From Svornostia abyssi (GTDB lineage: Bacteria; Actinomycetota; Thermoleophilia; Solirubrobacterales; Solirubrobacteraceae), in assembly GCA_024666565.1 (NCBI GenBank), contig CP088295.1:1736001-1800000 (forward strand): a DNA stretch of 64,000 bases, read 5' to 3'. Below, one piece after another: positions 53,720-62,445 of this stretch. The notes under the pieces are model-generated. The model ran no database searches, was not told where the DNA came from, and was given only the letters and a program-made list of their open reading frames with translations. Position 1 is the first letter of the stretch, and the number at the start of each line of letters is the position of its first letter. The position numbers and the translations under genes were made by a program.

Positions 53720-55115
53720 TCGCACCCAGCGCGACGAGCAGCGCGGGGTATCCGATCGCCGTCACCCCGACCAGCACGAACAGCGGCGCGGAGATCGTGT
53801 CGAGCCCCCACAGGACGAGCCCGGTGATGACCGCGGCGATCGCGATCCGGACGAGCCGCGGCGTCACGACCTGGAAGGGCAGGCGCGACGACACGAGCCG
53901 GTAGGTCATCACCGTGACCACCGCCTCGACGATGAGCACGGCCCAGGCCGCGCCCTCGAAGCCCATCCGGTCGATGAGCACCGGGTTGAGCGTGAGGGCA
54001 AGCGTCACGGACGTCAGCGCGATGAAGATCAGGCGGCCCTGCAGCCCGAGGACGATGACCATGTTGTCCAGCGGGTACGTCACGGCGACGAGGACGAACG
54101 CCGCGAGGAGCACGGGTAGGGCGGGGGCGGCGGCGGCGAACTCCACCCCGAACAGGAACTCCAGGAGCGGCCCGCCGGCGACGATCGCCAGCGGGATCCC
54201 CGGCAGGGACACCATCACGAGGTAGTCGATCGCGGTTTCGAGTACGCGGCGCGCCCGATCGGGGTCCGCGCGCTGCGCGGTCGACATGATCGGCAGCAGC
54301 GTCGTCATGACCGCCATCGGGATGAAGTGCGCCTGCTCGAAGAGCCGCGACGCCGCGCCGTAGAGGCCGGCCTGCACGTCGCCCTGGAGCTCGAAGACGA
54401 AGATCTGCGGCGCGCGGGAGCCGACGGACATCAGGATGCCCGCGCCGCCGAGCGCGAGGCCCGCCTTGATGATCGGTCGCCAGAGGTCGCGGGCCGGTCG
54501 CATCGGGTGGCGCATCTGCCGCAGCGACAGCACCGCCTGCAGTCCGGAGCTCAGCAGCGAGACGGCAAGGAACGCGGCGGCGTACGCGACGATGCCGGCA
54601 TCGCGTGCGGCGAGGACGACGACCGCCGCGAGCCACCCGACCGAATTCACGGTCAGCACGATCATCGTCACGTCGTTGCGCACGCGCAGCTGGTTGAAGG
54701 CGCGCAGCACGCTCGGGACGCTCCCGAGCAGCGTGGCGGAGAGCAGGATGCCTGCGAGCTCCATCTCGCCCGAGTCGGCGATGATGAGGCACGCGATCGC
54801 GGAGATCAGCGAGGCGGGGATCGACAGCAGCAGGCGCAGCATCGCCAGCGCGCCGATCCAGTCTCCCTCGCGTTCCTCGTCGGTGGCCGCACGCGAGACG
54901 ACCGCCGGCTCGAGCCCCAGCTCGCTGAACACGACCGCGAGCTGCACGATCGCGAACAGCGTCGTCCACTGGCCGTAGGCGGCGTCGCCCAGCCCGCGGA
55001 CGAGCAGGACGGTGACGACGATCCCCAGGATGAGGTTGCCGCCGCGGGCGAAGACCTGGACGAGGATGTCCGCCGCCGCGCGCCGCCCGCCCACCTCGGG
55101 CGCCGGCTCAGCCAT
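53658..55115 (-). CDS. MOP-family flippase (Wzx-like)
   Basis: A 485-residue polytopic membrane protein with about 12-14 helices, beginning LVQVFARGGNLILGIVVTVLLVRGLGDAAYGQWTTLFAIVQL, the signature of oligosaccharide flippases (GLGxxxYGxW). Central FELQGDVQAGLYGAASRLFEQAHFIPMAVMTTLLPIM is the second repeat start. It would carry the lipid-linked repeat unit across the membrane. It is last in the - strand operon of four genes from 58342. The start overlaps the deacetylase-like gene by 8 bases, and the stop is inside the ligase gene on the other strand. Confidence 0.9.
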   Translation of the reverse strand: MAEPAPEVGGRRAAADILVQVFARGGNLILGIVVTVLLVRGLGDAAYGQWTTLFAIVQLAVVFSELGLEPAVVSRAATDEEREGDWIGALAMLRLLLSIPASLISAIACLIIADSGEMELAGILLSATLLGSVPSVLRAFNQLRVRNDVTMIVLTVNSVGWLAAVVVLAARDAGIVAYAAAFLAVSLLSSGLQAVLSLRQMRHPMRPARDLWRPIIKAGLALGGAGILMSVGSRAPQIFVFELQGDVQAGLYGAASRLFEQAHFIPMAVMTTLLPIMSTAQRADPDRARRVLETAIDYLVMVSLPGIPLAIVAGGPLLEFLFGVEFAAAAPALPVLLAAFVLVAVTYPLDNMVIVLGLQGRLIFIALTSVTLALTLNPVLIDRMGFEGAAWAVLIVEAVVTVMTYRLVSSRLPFQVVTPRLVRIAIAAVITGLVLWGLDTISAPLFVLVGVTAIGYPALLVALGAINVAELRALARRQPPPQLAD

Positions 55116-56115
55116 GTGCGCCCGCGGTGTCGACGGCGGCGAGGAAGTCGTCCCACGGGCGCGCGACCGGCGCGAGCACGGTGAGGAGGTCGCGGAGCGC
55201 CGCGAAGTCGTCGGCGAGCTCCCAGGCCCAGTGCAGCGTGATGCACGTCCACACCGCCGCGGAGGACGTGGCGAGCGCGCGCGCTGGAGTGAGCAGCTCC
55301 GCCGCGGTGCCGTAGAGCGGCGCATAACACGGCTGGAAGACCGTGCCGTCCCAGAACAGCGGGCTGCGGCGGTAGCCGACACGCTGGACCGACTCGGGGC
55401 CGCCCGTCACCACCGCGAACCGCTGGGCCAGCACCGGCCACTGGCGGGCGCCGAACGTGTTGTACGGCGGGACAAGGACCCGCGGGCGCACGTCGTGCGC
55501 GGCCAGGAACGCGAGGCCCCGGTCGAGCAGGTCGCCGAGGTCGGCGGCGCTGCGGCCCTCGAGCTCGGTGTTGTTCGGCATGTGGGTGGTACGCGTGCGG
55601 TGGTCGTGGCCGTGCAGCGCGAACGCGACGCCGTCGTCGCGCAGCCGGCCGAGCATCGCCAGTTCGTCGGCGTCGAGCGGGCGCCCCTCGGTGCCGGTGC
55701 AGTCCAGCGGGTTGCGCGCGAGGGCGGGCTGGACGGCGACGAGGTACGGCACGCCGCTGTCGCGCATGGTCTCGTGAAAGCGCCAGTAGTGCGCGATCCC
55801 GTGCGCGGGGGTGTCCAGCGTGTCGAAGTTCGGGTACTCGTCGACGCGCACCAGCACGCGCGGCGGGCCATCCGCGGCCGGTCCGAGCACGGCCCGACGG
55901 GCGGCGTGGAACGCCTCCCGGGAGTCGTCGCGGTAGCCGGGGCGCCGCTGCTCGTAGCGGCGGCGCTCGAGGCGGCGGACCGGCCACGGCGGGACACGAG
56001 GCGCGCGCACCGCGTCACGGACGGCCGGCTGCTCGAGGTCGGCCAGGGTGACGGCGCCGCGTGCGAGCTCCTCGCCGAACAGGAGGGCGGCGCCGCGCCG
56101 CTCGTCGGCGGTCAT
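55108..56115 (-). CDS. DUF2334/polysaccharide-deacetylase-like protein
   Basis: A 335-residue protein resembling DUF2334, a relative of the NodB deacetylases. Metal-binding candidates are VLVRVDEYPNFDTLD (DE), FALHGHDHRTRTTHM (HGHDH) and PRVLVPPYNTFGARQWPVLAQRFAVVTGGPESV. In NodB families the Asp and the HxxxH histidines bind the metal. No signal peptide, so it may act on the cytoplasmic nucleotide-sugar or lipid-linked stage. Overlaps both neighbours in ATGA and 8-base junctions. Confidence 0.75.
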   Translation of the reverse strand: MTADERRGAALLFGEELARGAVTLADLEQPAVRDAVRAPRVPPWPVRRLERRRYEQRRPGYRDDSREAFHAARRAVLGPAADGPPRVLVRVDEYPNFDTLDTPAHGIAHYWRFHETMRDSGVPYLVAVQPALARNPLDCTGTEGRPLDADELAMLGRLRDDGVAFALHGHDHRTRTTHMPNNTELEGRSAADLGDLLDRGLAFLAAHDVRPRVLVPPYNTFGARQWPVLAQRFAVVTGGPESVQRVGYRRSPLFWDGTVFQPCYAPLYGTAAELLTPARALATSSAAVWTCITLHWAWELADDFAALRDLLTVLAPVARPWDDFLAAVDTAGAHG

Positions 56116-57284
56116 CCCCACGCGGGCTGTCCCTCGTGGCGTCGTTCCGCGACCTCGGAGAACAGCGCGGCGTACCGCGCCCACTGCGCGTCCCAGCTCG
56201 CGCCGACGGCCGTCTCCCGGGCCGCGGCGCGCATCGCGGTGCGCGCCTCGGAGCTCAGCGAGAGGAAGCGGCGCACGGCCGCGCCGAGCTCGTCGGGGTC
56301 GGTGGGGCGGTCGAGCAGGATCCCTTCGCGGCCGTCCTGCATGAGCTCGGCGGCGCCGGCGATCCGCGCGGTGATGACGGGGGTCCCGCACGCCAGCGCC
56401 TCGGTGATGACCAGGCCGAACGGCTCGTACGACGTGGGGAAGACGAACGCATCGGCCGCCTGGAGGAACGGCGCGACGTCGGGGCGGTGCCCGAGGAACC
56501 GCACCCGCGGCGCGATTCCGAGCTCGGCGGCAAGGGCCCGGAACGGCGTGTCGTCGTCGCCGCCGACGACGAGCAGCTCCCACGGAGCGTCGCGCAGCCC
56601 GCCGAGCGCGCGCAGGAGCGGCTCGAGGCCCTTGCGGCGGAAGTACATGCCCACGAATGCCAGCACGACCCTGTCATCGGCCACGCGGGCCTCCGGCGGC
56701 AGCGCCGCACGCGCGGCGTCAGCGGACGCGGCGGGGCGGAAGCCGGCGATGTCGACGCCGTTGTGGATGACGCTGATCCGCTCCGGGGGGACCTGGTGGT
56801 GGCGCTCGAGCTCCCCGGCGACGACCCGGGAGATCGCCACGACCGCAGCGCCCGTGCTTCCGCGGCGGTAGACGCGCCGCTCCCACTGGTCCGTCACCAC
56901 GTGCCGCGGGTACACGTGGCTGAGCAGCCCCTTCACGCCCGCACCCGACCGCACGTCGTCGAGCCACGCCGCGTAGCACGAGTGGGCGGTGACGACGTCG
57001 GCGTGGAGCGCCTGCCCGTCGTGCACGTGCACGATGTCGTAGCGCTCGCGGCGCAGCGCGCGGTCCGCGTGCCGCGCGAACGACGGGACGTCGAGCCAGA
57101 CCGGTCGCGTCCGCATCGGCACGGTGACGAAGCGCACCGGGCTCGCCGGGTCGGCGTCGAGGACCTCGTGTGCGTAGACGTCGACGTCGTCCCCGTCGCG
57201 CGCGGCCCGGTCGGACAGTTCTGCGAGCACGCGTGAAACCCCGCCCTGGCGGTTGTAGTAGCGCCCGACCATCGCGACTCGCAC
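56112..57284 (-). CDS. Glycosyltransferase family 4
   Basis: A 390-residue GT-B enzyme. The N-terminal domain starts VRVAMVGRYYNRQGGVSRVLAELSD; the C-terminal domain has VVLAFVGMYFRRKGLEPLLRAL and the donor-site EX7E region FPTSYEPFGLVITEALACGTPVITARIAGAAELM, both glutamates present. GTG start at 57284 lies 5 bases after the upstream glycosyltransferase stop. The loop HDGQALHADVVTAHSCY, with two histidines, fits the acceptor side. Likely builds the exopolysaccharide repeat. Confidence 0.9.
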   Translation of the reverse strand: MRVAMVGRYYNRQGGVSRVLAELSDRAARDGDDVDVYAHEVLDADPASPVRFVTVPMRTRPVWLDVPSFARHADRALRRERYDIVHVHDGQALHADVVTAHSCYAAWLDDVRSGAGVKGLLSHVYPRHVVTDQWERRVYRRGSTGAAVVAISRVVAGELERHHQVPPERISVIHNGVDIAGFRPAASADAARAALPPEARVADDRVVLAFVGMYFRRKGLEPLLRALGGLRDAPWELLVVGGDDDTPFRALAAELGIAPRVRFLGHRPDVAPFLQAADAFVFPTSYEPFGLVITEALACGTPVITARIAGAAELMQDGREGILLDRPTDPDELGAAVRRFLSLSSEARTAMRAAARETAVGASWDAQWARYAALFSEVAERRHEGQPAWG

Positions 57285-57289
57285 GCGCG

Positions 57290-58342
57290 TCAGCCTCGCA
57301 GCAGTGCCAGCCGGGCGGCGACGGCCTCATTGCAGAGACCCAGCCACCGTGCGGCGAAGCCGTCGAGGTCCGCGGTGGCGACCGTGAACTCTCGCGCGGC
57401 CGCGACGAGCGGCGCCGCGTCGAGGGCCGCGAGCCGGCGCAGCCCCGCGGTGACGCTCCCGACGGTCGGCTCGATGGTGAGCGCCTCGTACCCGGGGACC
57501 CCGGCGACGAGGTCGGTCATCCAGCCGACCCGGGGGGCGACGATCGGGGTCCCGCACGCCGCCGCCTCGGCGAACGCCAGCCCGAAGGCCTCATAGCGTG
57601 TGGGCAGCAGCAGGCAGTCGGCCGCGCGGTACGCGCGCGCGAGATCGTCCGGGTCCAGCGCGCCGAGCTCCCGGGCGCCGGGGAGATCCCCGAGCCCCGC
57701 GTGCAGCACCGCGTATCCCGCGTCGCGCGCGCCCTGCACGGCGACGTCGGCGCCCTTGCCCCATTCGGCCCGGCCCACGAAGAGCGCGGTCGGCCCGTCG
57801 ACCCCCAGCGCCGCACGGGCGGCCTCGCGGTCGCCGGGCGCGAACGTGGCGGTGTCGACGCCGTGCCCGATGACCAGCGGATCGCGCTGGCGGTAGTACC
57901 GGCGCAGCTCGTCGGCGACACCCTGCGAGACCGCGACGGTCCTTGCGTCGCGCCCGCCGAGCGCCTCGCACGCGGCCTGGAAGGTGAGCCTGCGCAGCCG
58001 GTCCTGCGGGGTGAGGCCGCCGCCCGCCGCGCGGGTGAGCCCGATGAGAGTGCAGTGGTAGACCTGGATGTGCGGCACACCGCGCGGGGCGCCCCAGCCG
58101 AGCCAGTTGTTGCCGATCACGAGGTCGGGCTGGAGTTCCACGGCCGCGGCAACGGCGGCACGTGAGCGGGCGAAAGCGCCGCCGCCGAGACGATCGACCC
58201 AGACGTTCGGCTCGGCGCCCGGCCCGACGATGTCCGCGCGCCAGCCGCCCGCACGCAGCACGCCGGCGAGCTGCTGGCAGAAGCGCTCGATCCCGCCCGA
58301 GCGGCCATCCGGGAATGGCGACAGCAGGGCGGCATGCGGCAC
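57290..58342 (-). CDS. Glycosyltransferase family 4
   Basis: A 350-residue GT-B enzyme and first gene of the - strand block. Starts HAALLSPFPDGRSGGIERFCQQL, with GTG 58342 or GTG 58348 as alternatives. The C-terminal domain has ALFVGRAEWGKGADVAVQGA and the intact EX7E stretch LPTRYEAFGLAFAEAAACGTPIVAPRVGWM. The open frame extends upstream to 61354 without stops, but only as an antisense mirror of the subtilase and aminopeptidase genes. 118 bases separate it from the divergent subtilase. Confidence 0.88.
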   Translation of the reverse strand: MPHAALLSPFPDGRSGGIERFCQQLAGVLRAGGWRADIVGPGAEPNVWVDRLGGGAFARSRAAVAAAVELQPDLVIGNNWLGWGAPRGVPHIQVYHCTLIGLTRAAGGGLTPQDRLRRLTFQAACEALGGRDARTVAVSQGVADELRRYYRQRDPLVIGHGVDTATFAPGDREAARAALGVDGPTALFVGRAEWGKGADVAVQGARDAGYAVLHAGLGDLPGARELGALDPDDLARAYRAADCLLLPTRYEAFGLAFAEAAACGTPIVAPRVGWMTDLVAGVPGYEALTIEPTVGSVTAGLRRLAALDAAPLVAAAREFTVATADLDGFAARWLGLCNEAVAARLALLRG

Positions 58343-58459
58343 GTCCACGAGCGTATCGCCCGCTTCGGCGCTCGCGCGCGGGCCGGGCCGACGCCCCGGC
58401 CTCACCACCCCCGATTCTGGGGACTGAAGGAATCCCGGTGACCGGCCGATACAGCGGGG

Positions 58460-60220
58460 GTGCGGCTGGCCCTGCCCACGAAGGTGATTCCCCTCCTTGC
58501 AGCGCTGCTCGCCGTCCCGGCGGCCGGCACGGCTTCGGCTGCCACCGTCGAGGAGCTCGAACGCGACGGCGTGACCGGGCTCATCGTGCAGCGCGACCCG
58601 GGGCTGAGCGCACGGGAGCGCCATGAGCTGCGCGATGACGCGGACGTCGAGTTCGTCCGGCCGCTCCCGCTCCCGGACACGGAGCTGGTGGAGGCCGGCC
58701 GCGGCGATCTCTCCGAGGCGCTCGCCGCCCTGCAGTCCGACCCGTCGGTCGCCCACGCCGAGGTTGACGCGCCCGTCTTCGCCTCGACGACCACCTCCAC
58801 CGGGATCGACCCGCTGTGGGGCGACCTGTGGGCGCTGCAGAACACCGGCAGGACGAAGGGCGCGGTCGCGGGGGCGGACATCGACATCCGCGCCGCCTGG
58901 ACCGTGACCCGCGGGGCGGGGCAGACCATCGCGATCGTGGACTCCGGCGTTGCCTCCACGCACGCCGACCTGGTCGGCCAGCTGGACCTTGCCAACGCCT
59001 ACGACTACGTCGACCGCGACACCGTCCCGCAGGACGGCAACGGCCACGGCACGCACGTCACCGGCACGGTCGTCGCGTCCGCCGACAACGGCATCGGCGT
59101 CGCCGGTGTCGCCCCCGCGGCGAAGGTCCTGCCGCTGCGGGTCATGAACAACTCCGGCCAGGGCCTGGTCTCCGACGTCGTGCAGGCGTTCGACCGCGCC
59201 GGGCGCCTCGGGGTCCGCGTCGTCAACGCGAGCCTGGGCGCCACCACCCCGTCGAAGGCGCTGCGCGACGCCGTGGCCGCGTATCCGGAGACGCTCTTCG
59301 TCGCCGCCGCCGGCAACGACGGGGCGAACGCCGATGCGGCGCCGACCTACCCGTGCGCCCTCCCGGTGGCGAACGTGGTCTGTGTCGGCGCCACCGATGC
59401 CGCGGACTTCCCTGCCGCATTCTCGAACTTCGGCGCCGCCACGGTCGACCTCCACGCGCCGGGCGTCAAGATCCTGTCGACCTGGAAGACCGGCGGCTAC
59501 ACGACGGCGGACGGCACCTCGATGGCGTCGCCGCACGTGGCCGGGGTCCTGGCCCTGCTGCTGGCGTCGGACCCGACCCTCACGGCCGGGCAGGCCAAGG
59601 CGAAGCTGCTGGCCGGCACGGATCGCATCGCCGCGCTGGGACGGCTCTCGGTCTCCGAGGGTCGGCTCGATGCCGCCGGCGCGCTGCGTGCCGCGGCGCC
59701 CCCGCGTGACGATGACGGCGACGGCGTGCCGAACGCCGGGGATCGCTGCCCCGTCGTCGCAGACCCCGGACAGCAGGACAGCGACGGCGACGGGGTCGGC
59801 GACGCGTGCGACCTGACGCCGTTCCCGGTGGCGGCTCCGGCCCCGGCGGTTCCCGCCGCCGCGCCTCCGTCCCCGGCCGCGATGCCCCACCTGCGCGACG
59901 TCCGCCGCTCGGGGACGACGGTGCAGGCGTGCAAGAAAAGCAAGGGCAAGGGCAAGGGCAAGTGCACGCCGCGGGCGGTGCGTCTCACGTTCACGGTGTC
60001 GGCCTCCGCCACCGTCGAGATCGTCTACGAACGCCGGCGCTGCGCGGGGAAGAAGTGCTCCTTCGGCGTGGCGGCGCGGCGCAGCGTGCAGGTCAAGGGC
60101 GGGAAGACAACCCTGACGATCGGACCTGATGTCCGCGGTGGCAGGCTCGCGGCCGGCGTGTACCGCGCCGTGCTGCGGCTCGGCGCCCAGCACGCGACGA
60201 TCCCCTTCACCGTCCGCTGA
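58460..60220 (+). CDS. Secreted subtilase (S8) with thrombospondin-3 repeats
   Basis: A 586-residue protease. Signal peptide at 1-28 (VIPLLAALLAVPAAGTASA); GTG start. A pro-domain (about 30-110) reads VQRDPGLSARERHEL and is inhibitor-like. Triad: Asp in IAIVDSGVAS, His in GNGHGTHVTG and Ser in DGTSMASPHVAG, all present, with the oxyanion Asn in AAAGNDGAN. After the protease, thrombospondin type 3 calcium repeats DDDGDGVPNAGDRCPVV and DSDGDGVGDACD follow, then a Pro/Ala linker and the small basic beta domain seen in other secreted proteins here. It is unlike the shorter subtilase at 8348, which has no such tail. Confidence 0.92.
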   Translation: MRLALPTKVIPLLAALLAVPAAGTASAATVEELERDGVTGLIVQRDPGLSARERHELRDDADVEFVRPLPLPDTELVEAGRGDLSEALAALQSDPSVAHAEVDAPVFASTTTSTGIDPLWGDLWALQNTGRTKGAVAGADIDIRAAWTVTRGAGQTIAIVDSGVASTHADLVGQLDLANAYDYVDRDTVPQDGNGHGTHVTGTVVASADNGIGVAGVAPAAKVLPLRVMNNSGQGLVSDVVQAFDRAGRLGVRVVNASLGATTPSKALRDAVAAYPETLFVAAAGNDGANADAAPTYPCALPVANVVCVGATDAADFPAAFSNFGAATVDLHAPGVKILSTWKTGGYTTADGTSMASPHVAGVLALLLASDPTLTAGQAKAKLLAGTDRIAALGRLSVSEGRLDAAGALRAAAPPRDDDGDGVPNAGDRCPVVADPGQQDSDGDGVGDACDLTPFPVAAPAPAVPAAAPPSPAAMPHLRDVRRSGTTVQACKKSKGKGKGKCTPRAVRLTFTVSASATVEIVYERRRCAGKKCSFGVAARRSVQVKGGKTTLTIGPDVRGGRLAAGVYRAVLRLGAQHATIPFTVR

Positions 60221-60256
60221 ACGGGCCGACGCCGCCCGCGTACTAGGGTGCGGGCG

Positions 60257-61453
60257 ATGAACGACGACGCGGTGCAGCGACTGGCGGAGCTCATCGTCCG
60301 CTTCGGGGCGAACGTCCAGCCCGGACAGGTGGTGGCAGTCGGGGCGGAACCCGGCAAGGAGCCGCTGGCGCGCGCGATCGCGGCCGCGGCCTACGAGGCC
60401 GGGGCGAAGTTCGTGGACGTCACGTACTTCGACCTCCACGTCAAGCGTGCCCGCATCGCGTTGGCCGACGAGGAGTCGCTCGACTACGTGCCGCCGTGGT
60501 ACGGCGAGCGGATGACCCAGATCTCCGAGATGCACGGCGCACGGATCGGCCTCACCGGCCCGGTGGCGCCGGGGCTGCTCGACGATCTCGACCCGCAGCG
60601 CGTCGCGCGAGACCAGCTGCCGTTCCTGAAGGAGACGATCGAGATCGTCAACGCGCGCACCACGAACTGGTGCGCCGCGCCGTGCCCGACCCCGGCGTGG
60701 GCCGAGCTCGTGTTCCCCGAACTGGAACCGGCGGCGGCGCTGGACAAGCTCTGGGAGCAGATCCTGCACGTCTGCCGCCTCGACGAGGACGACCCGGTCG
60801 CCGCGTGGGGCGAGCGCGCGGAGACGATCGTGGGCGTCGCGTCGCGCCTGAGCGATCTGCGCTTCGACGCGGTGCGCTTCGTCGGCCCGGGCACGGACCT
60901 GAAGGTGGGCCTGCTGCCGTCGTCGACCTGGATCGCGGCGCGCTTCGAGACCGTCGACGGGCTCGTGCACATGCCGAACCTGCCGTCGGAGGAGATCTTC
61001 ACCACCCCCGACCCGCTGCGAGTCGACGGGCACGTCACGTCGACGAAGCCGCTCGTCGTGGCCGGCAACATCATCCGCGGGCTGCGGGTCACGTTCGAGG
61101 ACGGCATCGCGACGCAGATCGACGCCGACGAGGGTGCCGACGTCATGCGCGGCATCACGAAGCGCGACCAGGGCGCGGCCCGCTTGGGCGAGGTGGCGCT
61201 GGTGGACGGCGACGGGCGCATCGGCCCGCTCGGCACGGTCTTCTACGACACGCTGCTCGACGAGAACGCCGCGTCGCACATCGCGCTCGGCAGCGCGTAC
61301 GCCCTGTGCGTGGGCGACGAGGACACCGAGGCGATCAACACGTCGCAGATCCACATCGACTTCATGATCGGCTCGCCCGAGGTGGATGTGATCGGCGTGA
61401 CGGCGAGCGGGGACGAGGTCCCGGTGCTCGTCGGCGGCGCCTGGCAGGTGTAG
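60257..61453 (+). CDS. M29 family aminopeptidase
   Basis: A metallo-aminopeptidase of the thermophilic M29 (AmpS/PepS) type, 398 residues from ATG 60257 (401 from GTG 60248). The N-terminal domain begins LAELIVRFGANVQPGQVVAVGAEPGKEPLARAI. The metal-site motifs are in the C-terminal part: NLPSEEIFTTPDPLRVDG, LGEVALVDGDGRIG and NAASHIALGSAYALCVG, followed by QIHIDFMIGSPEVDVIG. Cytoplasmic, cleaving N-terminal residues from peptides using cobalt, zinc or magnesium. A single gene next to the tRNA-Ser. Confidence 0.9.
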   Translation: MNDDAVQRLAELIVRFGANVQPGQVVAVGAEPGKEPLARAIAAAAYEAGAKFVDVTYFDLHVKRARIALADEESLDYVPPWYGERMTQISEMHGARIGLTGPVAPGLLDDLDPQRVARDQLPFLKETIEIVNARTTNWCAAPCPTPAWAELVFPELEPAAALDKLWEQILHVCRLDEDDPVAAWGERAETIVGVASRLSDLRFDAVRFVGPGTDLKVGLLPSSTWIAARFETVDGLVHMPNLPSEEIFTTPDPLRVDGHVTSTKPLVVAGNIIRGLRVTFEDGIATQIDADEGADVMRGITKRDQGAARLGEVALVDGDGRIGPLGTVFYDTLLDENAASHIALGSAYALCVGDEDTEAINTSQIHIDFMIGSPEVDVIGVTASGDEVPVLVGGAWQV

Positions 61454-61488
61454 CGCGACGGAATCTCGCGCTACCCTGCGATATCCCA

Positions 61489-61577
61489 GGAGAGGTGCCG
61501 GAGCGGTTGAACGGGCACGACTGGAAATCGTGTGTGGGCTTCACGGTCCACCGAGGGTTCGAATCCCTCTCTCTCCG
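61489..61577 (+). tRNA. tRNA-Ser (anticodon GGA)
   Basis: An 89-base type II tRNA. Acceptor GGAGAGG (61489-61495) pairs with TCTCTCC (61570-61576) with one G-T pair at the inner end, and the discriminator is G. The anticodon stem CACGA/TCGTG holds CTGGAAA with GGA at 61523-61525. The variable arm is long and the T arm is GAGGG-TTCGAAT-CCCTC. CCA is not encoded. Confidence 0.95.
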
Positions 61578-61612
61578 CTCAGGCGGGCTGTCAGAACAGC
61601 TCTCAAGAGACC

Positions 61613-61653
61613 TGGCGCGAGCGGCTCGAGTAGCGGCGGCATGTCTCGCGCCA
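61613..61653 (+). terminator. Hairpin downstream of tRNA-Ser(GGA)
   Basis: TGGCGCGAG (61613-61621) and CTCGCGCCA (61645-61653) form a perfect 9-bp stem with a 23-base loop, 36 bases after the tRNA. It could end the tRNA transcript. The loop is long and no U-tract follows, so support is modest. Confidence 0.4.
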
Positions 61654-61672
61654 GCGCCGCAAGCGATGGTGC

Positions 61673-61719
61673 GGAACAAAACGTATACATGAAGCGGCAT
61701 CGTGTGTACGATTTGTTCC
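61673..61719. promoter_or_regulatory. 19-bp inverted repeat before the AbiEi gene
   Basis: GGAACAAAACGTATACATG (61673-61691) and CGTGTGTACGATTTGTTCC (61701-61719), spaced by 9 bases, match in 16 of 19 pairs. The stretch is AT-richer than its surroundings and ends directly before the GTG at 61720. AbiEi antitoxins repress their own operon by binding inverted repeats, so this is a natural operator and promoter. It leaves no room for a ribosome-binding site, which suggests a leaderless transcript. Confidence 0.7.
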
Positions 61720-62334
61720 GTGCCCTCGCATGCGCCCGAGCCGCTCGAACTCCTGCGGCAGCGATTTGACGGCCGGCCGTTCCGTACAGCTGAAGCCATC
61801 GACGCCGGCGTGAGCCGGACCACCCTTCACCGTCTCAAGCAACGCGGGGAGTTGGTTGCACTCGCTCGCGGGGTGCTGCAGTTCGCTGATGCTGGGATGG
61901 GCATGCTGTCCGACCTCGCTGTGGTGTCCGCCCGGGTACCGCACGGCACGATCTGTCTGAACTCGGCTCTCACATACTGGGATCTGACCGACGAGATTCC
62001 CGCCGAGATCCACCTTGCCGTTCCCCGCGGAGCGCGTCGGCCTTCGATCGTCGCACCGCCGACTCGCGTGCACGTGTTCGACGCCGAGACGTTCTCCGTC
62101 GGTCGTCAGCAGGTGTCAACCGACGCGGATGAGCCGTTCTGGATCTACTCCGCGGAGCGCAGCATCGTCGACGCGATGCGCATGTCGCGATGGGTCGGCC
62201 GTGATGTTGCGTTGCACGCACTACGTCGCTACGTCAACCGAAGCGGCGCCCAGGCCGCGCGCCTGACCGAGCTGTCCCGCGAGCTCGGCGGAGGCCCAAC
62301 GATGTCTCGAGCCTTGGAGGCGCTGCTCAGTTGA
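61720..62334 (+). CDS. AbiEi-like type IV antitoxin
   Basis: A 204-residue protein. The N-terminal winged helix (LELLRQRFDGRPFRTAEAIDAGVSRTTLHRLKQRGELVALARGVLQFAD) and the C-terminal domain with VPHGTICLNSALTYWDLTDEIPAEIHLAVPRGARRP and FWIYSAERSIVDAMRM match the AbiEi family, which antagonises the AbiEii nucleotidyltransferase toxin. A GTG at 61702 is possible but would lie in the inverted repeat. The start is directly beside the operator. Normally AbiEii follows with a 4-base overlap; here only a fragment remains (62331). It lies just downstream of tRNA-Ser, a usual spot for acquired genes. Confidence 0.85.
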   Translation: MPSHAPEPLELLRQRFDGRPFRTAEAIDAGVSRTTLHRLKQRGELVALARGVLQFADAGMGMLSDLAVVSARVPHGTICLNSALTYWDLTDEIPAEIHLAVPRGARRPSIVAPPTRVHVFDAETFSVGRQQVSTDADEPFWIYSAERSIVDAMRMSRWVGRDVALHALRRYVNRSGAQAARLTELSRELGGGPTMSRALEALLS

Positions 62335-62445
62335 CCGACCAACCCAGCCTCGACCGAGCGCGTCAGACGCTTTCAAGCCCTCCAGGCCAAAGCACGCGCC
62401 GAACATCATGCAACCGCTGCTCAGCTCACCGGCCGGATGTTCTGA
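62331..62445 (+). pseudogene. Possible remnant of an AbiEii toxin N-terminus
   Basis: A TTG at 62331 overlaps the antitoxin stop in TTGA, as expected for an AbiE pair. The first codons read TDQPSLDRA. In the next frame RVRRFQALQAKARAEHHATAAQLTG follows, whose spacing (ALQ..AR…T..QL) resembles the start of actinobacterial AbiEii proteins. A stop comes at 62443-62445, and the FAD-oxidase gene begins its overlap at 62421. No nucleotidyltransferase motif (GSxxxD) survives. If it is a remnant, the toxin is lost. The similarity is short and judged by eye. Confidence 0.35.

Noticed and set aside
58343..61354. Upstream extension of the glycosyltransferase frame over 3 kb
   Set aside because: It mirrors the subtilase and aminopeptidase genes on the + strand, and its composition is typical of a GC-rich shadow frame. 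The real glycosyltransferase start is near 58342.
61489..61577. tRNA-Ser(GGA) as an attachment site of an integrated element
   Set aside because: No second copy of the tRNA 3' end, integrase or excisionase could be found in the remaining 2.4 kb; the idea is kept only as context for the AbiEi gene.
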